From contig NW_017264200.1 in assembly GCF_001619985.1 (NCBI RefSeq), positions 186,001-250,000 of the forward strand: 64,000 nucleotides of DNA, read 5' to 3'. Below are positions 57,319 through 64,000 of the stretch, piece by piece; within the stretch, counting starts at the first letter, position 1; each line of letters opens with the position of its first letter. Made by a program: the position numbers and the translations under genes. This DNA is from Xylona heveae TC161 (lineage: Eukaryota > Ascomycota > Xylonomycetes > Xylonales > Xylonaceae). A model generated the notes under the pieces. It ran no database searches, was not told the origin of the DNA, and saw nothing but the letters and a program-made list of their open reading frames with translations.

Positions 57319-58380
57319 TTACTTGGGATCCCTATCTTGTAGTTCGACAGTGTTGGCAAAATGCCTGGCTTCGGATTCGGGGCGCTCAAGCTTTTGATAT
57401 CGTGATGACAAGGGGGGGAAGCAGTAGCCAGGATGGAAGGCTGTCATGAATAATACCGAGATGGAGATCATCCTATCGTTTGATGTCAGTATTGTAAACC
57501 AAGTGAACCTTGAGCTACTTGAGCTAAAAACGCAACAGCAATTTCCAAAGAAAGGAATGGATTCAAACACTCACACTCCGTCCAAAACAATAAAACTAAC
57601 TTCATCCTTCATGATCTTATTCCCCCAGCCGCCCGCCATTTCTGCAATTCGATAGACGCATCGTATATAAATAGTAACGAACGCAATCGTCATTCCGAAC
57701 AAGAAGAGCTTGAACAGAGTTGCGCGCCTCAGGGCATCTGCTTCGGAAGACAATATTGCCTGCGACGCTCTCAACCTCATATAGTATAATCCCGCAAGCG
57801 CAGCAAAGGCCGTCAGCGTAATCACCTGCCATACGATTCCCGCCATCATTATGTCGTTTCCCAGTTTCAAGCCAGACTCGTCAGACGCGCTGGCGGCAAT
57901 GCCACCACCTGCTGCCTGGAGGAGTAGAGAGATTATATCGAAGCAGATGAAGATCCAAGTATATGAGCGAGGCCTAAGGACTGAATACTCTGTCCCGAAA
58001 CACAAGACGATATGCTTGAGCGTGAGGTAGATGCCAGCAGAAATGAAAGCGGGCGCAATGATCAAGCAGCAGATTTGCATTTCAAACCCATTCCCGTCGA
58101 ACGGATTATTGTGTAGCATGATTCGTCCGATGTAGCCAATGAATTCGGTCAGGCAGCCTAGTGTAAGAGCGACCATGTATGTCCAGGTGCGGTAGTGCAG
58201 GCTCGATGCAAAACTGGAGATCATGCATATCGCGAAGACGGCGAGGAAGAATGCATTGGCACCGAGGTTGGGGTAGTATCCGTATGTGGATAGCTTCACG
58301 GGGCATAACTCAGAGACCTCTAAGCAGTAGGTTTGATTTGCTGCTGAAGTTGTATTCGATATAACGCTTGCGTTGGACAT
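57319..58380 (-). CDS. RTA1-like seven-helix membrane protein
   Basis: Two exons, 58380-57575 and 57472-57319, phase 2, giving 319 residues. After a short Asn/Ser-rich lumenal N-terminus (NATSNTTSAANQT-like sequons) and YGYYPNLGANAFFLAVFAIC come seven hydrophobic helices, with family signatures EFIGYIGRIMLHNNPF, QICCLIIAPAFISAGIYLTL, ILRPRSYTWIFICFDIISLLLQAAGGGIAA and IRCVYRIAEMAGG, and near the end FHPGYCFPP. RTA1/RSB1-like proteins are associated with lipid translocation and resistance to sphingoid bases or 7-aminocholesterol at the plasma membrane or ER. Substrate cannot be read from sequence. The start at 58380 (MSNASVIS) is the first ATG in frame. Confidence 0.93.
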
Positions 58381-61300
58381 GATGCTCGAAAAATGCGGTT
58401 TTGCGTTCGTCCTCAATTGATAATTTTGTTTGAAATTGGACCGAGGAGATCAATGATGAAATATGTGTAGCAGTATGAAGTCAAGATCCAGAAAGAAAGG
58501 AACCCATAAGAAAGAAAAAAATATGACAGAGATTGAATCAAGGTAGAAGAGAAAGCCCGATGTCTCCCACAGATCACTGGAGTAAAGAGTTGAAAAGGAA
58601 GCAGGAGATGTAGTACTTTTAAAGATGCCGTAAGGAGAAAGTTATGAGATCTTCTCGATTCTATCAATCCTCCACGCGCCGTTGAGCTTCTTTAGCCCAT
58701 GATTATCACTGCCTCAATGTTGTCTCCGCCGGCATACCGAGGATGCAACCCTACGACGCGCGGCACAGCCTCTTCTCATGAAACTCTTCTGGGCCTTTTG
58801 CTCCCCGGGGTTATCGTTCTGGCGTACCCACTCGCTGTCTTGGCAAGCAGAGCAAAGATCGCCGGAAAATTTATAATTGACGTGTTCAAACGGACATAGA
58901 TCTTTGGCATATCTCAAAACGTGAGCATACAATAACTCGAACAATGCCTATTGGCGAAGAGTAAATTTCCCCATTGGGCATCTCCGTCTTGTCTGATTCG
59001 GTTGGCGACAGATCGATAGAATGATAGCAGTCCGATCTTGATACTAGAGGCCCGAGGACCCAATCTTTTGGCACAGCCACTCTCCGCGAGTTCAGGAACC
59101 GGACTTCTGTAACTAATCGAGCATGACCGCAGGATTGGAAGCCGGGGGGAAGAAGAAACAGCAGCCCAGTAGGATTAAAAACATAGCCCCGTCCCTTTCC
59201 AGGGAGATTGGCCATGTTTATCATTCAATTTGTCCAACAGAAGGGTTAATCTCGTGTCACATTTGATTTCCACTTCCAACCAGGTCAGAATTCTCGTCAT
59301 GTACCAATTCAATTCAAAAAGCTGCGGGACTTTGAGTAGTCGAGAGATTCGGAGAGTGATATTTAGATTAGGAAATGCCAGAAAACAACAAGTTTCAAAT
59401 TATATTTTTATGCAGCAGGGTCAGTCAACTGGTAATGCATCAATCGCAATGCCCTAGACGCCCAGCTCTGATTTGAATGTTGACATACCCAGTCGCAGAC
59501 TCACCAATTCTTGGTCGCCAATTTGTCAATTGATTTGAACCGTTCAATTTGTTGATAAAAATTCAGGATATAAAGCTTAACATTAGTTGATCCACGAGAT
59601 GAGTTTGACTCTGATATGCTTGAGCATGAACCTCATCGGAAATTTATCCGAGAAATGAGGGCTTGGCACAAAAAGCAATGCCACCAAGACAGCGGTAATC
59701 TTTGTGAGATGAAAAAATACGATAGAAATACGATCACCCATGCAACCGATGGTGTTGGCGTCCACATAGCCTCCCTTCTTTCCGCATTGAAAAATTCTCG
59801 ATTGTCTCAAATGTCTCGAATCGCCAGACATTGATATTCTCGACTCAGAAGGTCAAATATCAAGAGGGCTGTGCTTTCCCCCTTGACCCACTGCATACCC
59901 ATGCCTCATTCAACTGGATGAACTTCGGCAAAACCATTAAAAAAACTAGAAATATGCACCAACTGCACCAGGGCACAGCCGCATCGGTAGTGATCTGAGT
60001 TGCATTAGTAGTCTATGCGCAGCAGTATAAAGGAGAGGTAGAAAAAGGATCAGTTCGGGAAGAAATCGGAGAAAAGTTGATAGGGCGTGTTGGTAACACT
60101 ATGGTGAGTGGAGACCGGGGGTTGGCGCGGCCGTGCAGGAAGTCATAGGGCGTGGAAACTCCACTGGCGTGATGGTTTGATCCTCTTGGCACCTTGTTAA
60201 CCGCATTCATAAATGAACTGATCAAATATGCGAATTAGCAAGTTATTAAAAGAAGGCAGTGCAAGACGAAATTTTTCAAGGGTTTTCTGGCATGGGTTTA
60301 ACATGCCGATTCCGTCATCATTAAGGTGCATTGACAAGAAGCAAGTAAGTAGAAAATTGATTACATCTCACTGTCTCTTTAAAGACTCCAATAAATTTTC
60401 TCAGATGATTCATGACTTTCTCATAAAGTATGCATTCCTGCCAGATCGCTGGAGTTGGAAGAAATATGCGTAGGAAAGAAGTGTTGTGGGATATGTCCAT
60501 AGTGGTCTGTGGTGCGAGTGTGCGGTAGCGCTTCTAGACCTCTACGGTGGACTAGGTGTCATGTTTGGCGAAAACCAATCCAGAAAGATCGAGCGAGTCC
60601 CTAGGCAGAGAGGAGTAGGCAAACCCCCGAGTATTTCCCCTACTGGAAATACAGTGAAAGTCCTTCAAAATCTTACCCGATTCTAGCGGAACATTAAGCA
60701 AATCCCATCCAATCCAAGCGCGGTACCAGGCGAAGTTTATCGATATTTAGCGATAAGTCCAAATAAACTTACACTAAACCTTTTGGTCACCGTCCCGTCA
60801 AAACACCAATGCAGTATGTTGAATCGTATTTCAAGCAACAAATACCAATGTTGTGAAAATGGAATAGAATTATAATAAATTTTATAAAATGCATAATATA
60901 TCTACTATATTTGATCAAATTCCATCCGGAACTGGCTATGCCACTTAGTCTGGTTAAAATTGTGCAAAGATTCCTGTCGAGTAATACTACTTATCAGCAT
61001 CAAATTATTTCCTATGCGGCACAGGCCATGTCTCTAGAACTTATGTTCAACACTATCAGAATTAAATTCTTCACTAGTCTTGTACATCTTCATACCTTAA
61101 TTATGTTCAATTAGATTTTCCGAAATTCCGAGTAACAATGTTATCTCTATCCACGCCTCTCGTACATGATAATAGTATAATGTATTCAAAGGATGTTGAA
61201 ATAATACAGAAGACAAGGCTGAGAATCTACTAGGCAGCAAGCTGCAAGCCCGTGCCACATGGCAGGCTGTGATTAGCTACCACGTGCCCAGTGCCCCATG

Positions 61301-61653
61301 GGGTATGTCTAAGGAAGATATCATCCATCCAAGCTTCGCATATTCGATCCAAGATCGATTGGATAAAGCTCCATGTATTCTTCTTTCTATTTTTCCGTGC
61401 TTACAGGTGCTCCAGTAAAGATCGTTCTACCCTTGTAATAAATATGCGGAACATTTTGGATCATTGCTGCCTTGGCTCTTGGGTGCAGTGCGCATGACTT
61501 GAAGCAGAAGAGCCTCAAATCGTGGATAGGATTCGAATTGGTCGTAGAATATAAATCCAAGCCGCTTCTAACCCCAGAGCCATGGTAGAAATAGTCGCAG
61601 GTCATTTCCAGTTCTAATTTCATAATCCAAAGTTCACTTATTCTAAAAGAAAT
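58381..61653. other. Three-kilobase gene-poor region
   Basis: Only short overlapping ORFs occur. The stretches 59580-59830 and 60890-61200 are AT-rich. A 78-codon minus ORF at 61387-61623 starts 30 bp from the plus ORF at 61654 and may be a chance frame. No RNA gene recognised. Confidence 0.5.
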
Positions 61654-61884
61654 ATGGCGGATAGACGTTCTGTCTCCTCTGATGACTACAAGGATGCCGT
61701 CGTCGAAGACGCGCGAGTCGCCGTCACAGGACTCTCAAAACCGCTGAGTGCAACGACACTGGCACAGCTTACATCGTCCGCGGAGGCCTGCAAGGACAAG
61801 CGGAAGGAGAAAGCTGAAGCTTCTCTTGACGAAGCTCTTAGAGCTCATTTGAAGAACAACCCAGACTCGATCAACAAGAAGTGA
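61654..61884 (+). CDS. Small acidic/basic hypothetical protein, 76 aa
   Basis: A single exon of 77 codons, MADRRSVSSDDYKDAVVEDA onward, with A at -3. The composition is hydrophilic and helix-prone (KRKEKAEASLDEALRAHLKN), with no membrane or zinc-binding feature. It ends 80 bp from the stop of the convergent APH-like gene. Family not recognised; it could be a short conserved nuclear or cytosolic protein. Confidence 0.45.
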   Translation: MADRRSVSSDDYKDAVVEDARVAVTGLSKPLSATTLAQLTSSAEACKDKRKEKAEASLDEALRAHLKNNPDSINKK

Positions 61885-61964
61885 AAGTGAAAATGCATAT
61901 TACAACGAAAGTGAGCATCCAAACATTCAGCAAAAAGCAACTCTGTTTCATCCTGCTAACTCTG

Positions 61965-63605
61965 TCAGGGCTCTTTGAACATTTCTCGAAGTCGGCTATC
62001 GTATGCTTCTTTGTCATCGACTCTGGATTGGATGAAATCTGCAGTTCCACGCGCCCAGTACTGAGAAACGATGAGATAGAAATTTACGTCATCAGCATGT
62101 TTGTCAGAAAATAATGGCTGGATGTGGTTAAGGAATACGTTGTAGAGCCCCGTTGGGCTCATCAAAGCTGCTCTGTACCAGAAGGCCCCCGACTTCCAAC
62201 AACGTTCCATGATAGATGCTGGAGAAAAGTCGTATTCTGGTGGGGAATTCTTCTCTTCTTCTTTGAATATCTCCATGAATTCTTGCCGCTGTTCGTCGTA
62301 CTCTTCTGTATTTGTCTGGTCAATCCCTTGACTAGTAAGCCAGAGTGGCGTACGCATAAATTCAATAGGGAGAGAGCTGGCCCATTCTAAATCGATAAAG
62401 CGTTTGATATGCCAATCTTTGTCGACCAAAATATTACTCGCGTGCAAATCAGTTAAGGTGAAGACAAAGGGCCCGTGGTTGAACTGGTGGTCAAGAAATT
62501 GCGGACGCACAGTCCTCATTAGAGCCAGAGCGGTCAACTGCCTAGCACAGTCACCGTAACTCTTCACGGCGTTGGGCTGAGAACGTAGTCTGCTATCATG
62601 ACACATGAGAAGACTGTTGACATATGAATCCACACTTGCGATAGTCTGACTCCTCGGCATATCAACGGGGATATTTTCATTCTCCAGGTCTTGCAACATG
62701 AGCGTCAGAGGTCTGTTTGCGAGGCGCAAGTAACCATTGTCATCGATAATAAAGGAGCCAATTTTAGGCAGTGCGATTCGACTCATAGTGAGCATGACTT
62801 TGGATAAATCTCGAAAGAGATTTTTCCGTAAGGTTTTATCATTTCTCTGGTTCGCCCAAGTGTCGGACAGCATCCTCCCCTCTTCGATATATTCGATAAT
62901 GAGATACGGTCCGAGCTCGTTTGAAGCATCGCTGTCATCTGGGACAAGACGGGAGGGAAGCGGGTTTCCAAATAGAGAAGAGTACCAGCAGTGGATGCGG
63001 TGAAGCAGGCGACGAACTAGTGGCAACCGGTCGAGGGCAGTAAACTATTCAAAGCGATAGATTAGAAATTAGTTAAGAACTTTAGGTATTCAATGGCGAC
63101 CGCAGCCACTACTTACACTCTGACCAGACCTCACGGCAAACCCATAAAAGCGTGGAATCGGTATTGAGGGGCAAAACTCTTGCATCCATGCGTATGTGCC
63201 AGCTTCGCATCTGACTTTCTCGTCGCCATTTCCAGGACAGAAACTTTCACCAACACGATAAGGAAGAGGAAAGCGAATAATGACGCGACCGAGACCTTCG
63301 ACACGCACAGGTACACAGATGTTGAAGCTTCCATTCATCCACTCGCCAACGTCTTCAGTTTGGCATTTTTTGACGGGTACCTTTAGGTGATGTGCGACGC
63401 GGGACTCGATGAGTTTGCGGCGGGCATGGAGAAAGTATAAAAGTTCATTTCGTTGTGGCCAGTATCCAAGCTGATGTAGAACGTTCACCTCTCTATCGAG
63501 GGCTTGAGAGAGTGTGATTGATTCACGCAAAAGACGCCGTTCAACTGGCATGGCTCGGCTCAGAGATATATAGAGCGACAGCACAATAACCAGATATGTC
63601 TGCAT
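61965..63605 (-). CDS. APH/choline-kinase-like phosphotransferase family protein
   Basis: Two exons, 63605-63117 and 63044-61965, phase 0, giving 522 residues from the first ATG; an internal ATG at 63551 (MPVERRLLRESITLSQAL) gives 504 residues and fits the usual family start better. The N-lobe has EWMNGSFNICVPV, VIIRFPLPYRVGES and DEKVRCEAGTYAWMQ; the C-lobe has the catalytic loop LTDLHASNIL (Asp362, Asn367) and the metal-binding IDLEWA (Asp381). These fungal proteins phosphorylate unknown small molecules or are non-canonical; aminoglycoside resistance is not implied. Divergent neighbour 227 bp upstream. Confidence 0.88.
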
Positions 63606-63832
63606 TCACAGAAATTCGAGGAATGCATTTTCTAAAGGGTCAAAGCGTTCAAATGACCCCTAAGTTCTCCAAGGACAAAACGCAAGGCTGAGGGCTCGAA
63701 TCACGTGCATAACCTCCTTCCAATGAGGCGCATCAATATATATTTCAACAGCTACATTAATGCCATACGCAAGACTAATCCAAAAAAAATTTGAAATATA
63801 AAGCCTCTATTTAATCCTTGCTGATATCAATC
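63606..63832. promoter_or_regulatory. Shared divergent promoter
   Basis: 227 bp between the APH-like gene (-) and the edge gene (+), AT-rich toward the plus-strand ATG (aaaaaaaatttgaaatata). Confidence 0.45.
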
Positions 63833-64000
63833 ATGGCATCAAATCCTCAAGACTGGCGAGAACTCATCACATCCCGCAAACCCGTCCGGGTTCTGGTCAT
63901 CGTCTATCCCGGCAGCTCTTTGTTCAAGGAATCCAACCTCTCTCTCATCCGAGACACCGCTCTCCAGAGAATTGGAGCCGACGAGAAGGATTGCAAGACA
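63833..64000 (+). CDS. 5' end of an unknown gene, cut by the window edge
   Basis: An open frame from ATG 63833 (MASNPQDWRELITSRKPVRV) runs 56 codons to the end without a stop. LVIVYPGSSLFKESNLSLI looks like a beta strand plus loop. Too little sequence to name; the gene continues beyond the window. Confidence 0.5.
   Translation, partial: MASNPQDWRELITSRKPVRVLVIVYPGSSLFKESNLSLIRDTALQRIGADEKDCKT

Overview
The window is nuclear DNA of a filamentous ascomycete. Short GT-AG introns (mostly 55-110 nt) with CTAAC/CTGAC-like branch points, a Zn(II)2Cys6 regulator, a copper-fist regulator, a DUF4246 protein, an RTA1-like protein and a fungal APH-like protein all point that way. The wording of the proteasome, LUC7 and Gpi16 proteins suggests Eurotiomycetes (Aspergillus/Penicillium relatives); this placement is my inference. 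Most genes are spliced, and I rebuilt their exons by eye from splice sites and reading phase, so coordinates are spans from start to stop codon with exon limits in the text.

Layout. 1-3.8 kb is gene-poor and holds a long inverted repeat and an unrecognised ORF remnant. 3.8-4.8 kb (-) is a LAMTOR1/Ego1-like lysosomal lipoprotein. 6.7-8.9 kb (+) is a Ser/Thr-rich repetitive secreted protein. 10.6-13.3 kb (-) is an Rgt1-type zinc-cluster regulator, followed by about 6 kb without a convincing gene. 19.3-20.9 kb (+) is a copper-fist regulator and 22.0-22.4 kb (-) a small membrane protein. 23.7-26.6 kb (+) is an intact single-exon reverse-transcriptase-related gene of the cellular RVT type. 26.6-31.6 kb is gene-poor. 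31.7 kb holds a small conserved Cys/His protein.

From 34 to 58.4 kb the window is gene-dense: proteasome alpha-4 (-) and a WW/FF splicing factor (+) share a promoter; then a local family of lineage-specific paralogues (two intact, one fragment) around an AT-rich repeat; an RGG protein; LUC7 (-) and the GPI transamidase subunit Gpi16 (+), again divergent; a membrane-anchored M24 peptidase; a DUF4246 oxygenase-like protein; a tubby-like-fold candidate; an unknown spliced membrane-type ORF; and an RTA1-like protein. 58.4-61.6 kb is nearly empty. The right end has a 76-aa ORF, an aminoglycoside-phosphotransferase-like protein and the first 56 codons of a gene that runs off the edge.

The most interesting items are the RVT-type gene with two perfect Gcn4/CpcA (TGACTCA) sites upstream, the local paralogue family next to a repeat whose two copies differ in a RIP-like way, a 15-nt microexon in luc7 whose sequence is echoed at the start of the next exon, and a stop-free, frame-preserving intron inside the zinc cluster of the Rgt1-type regulator.
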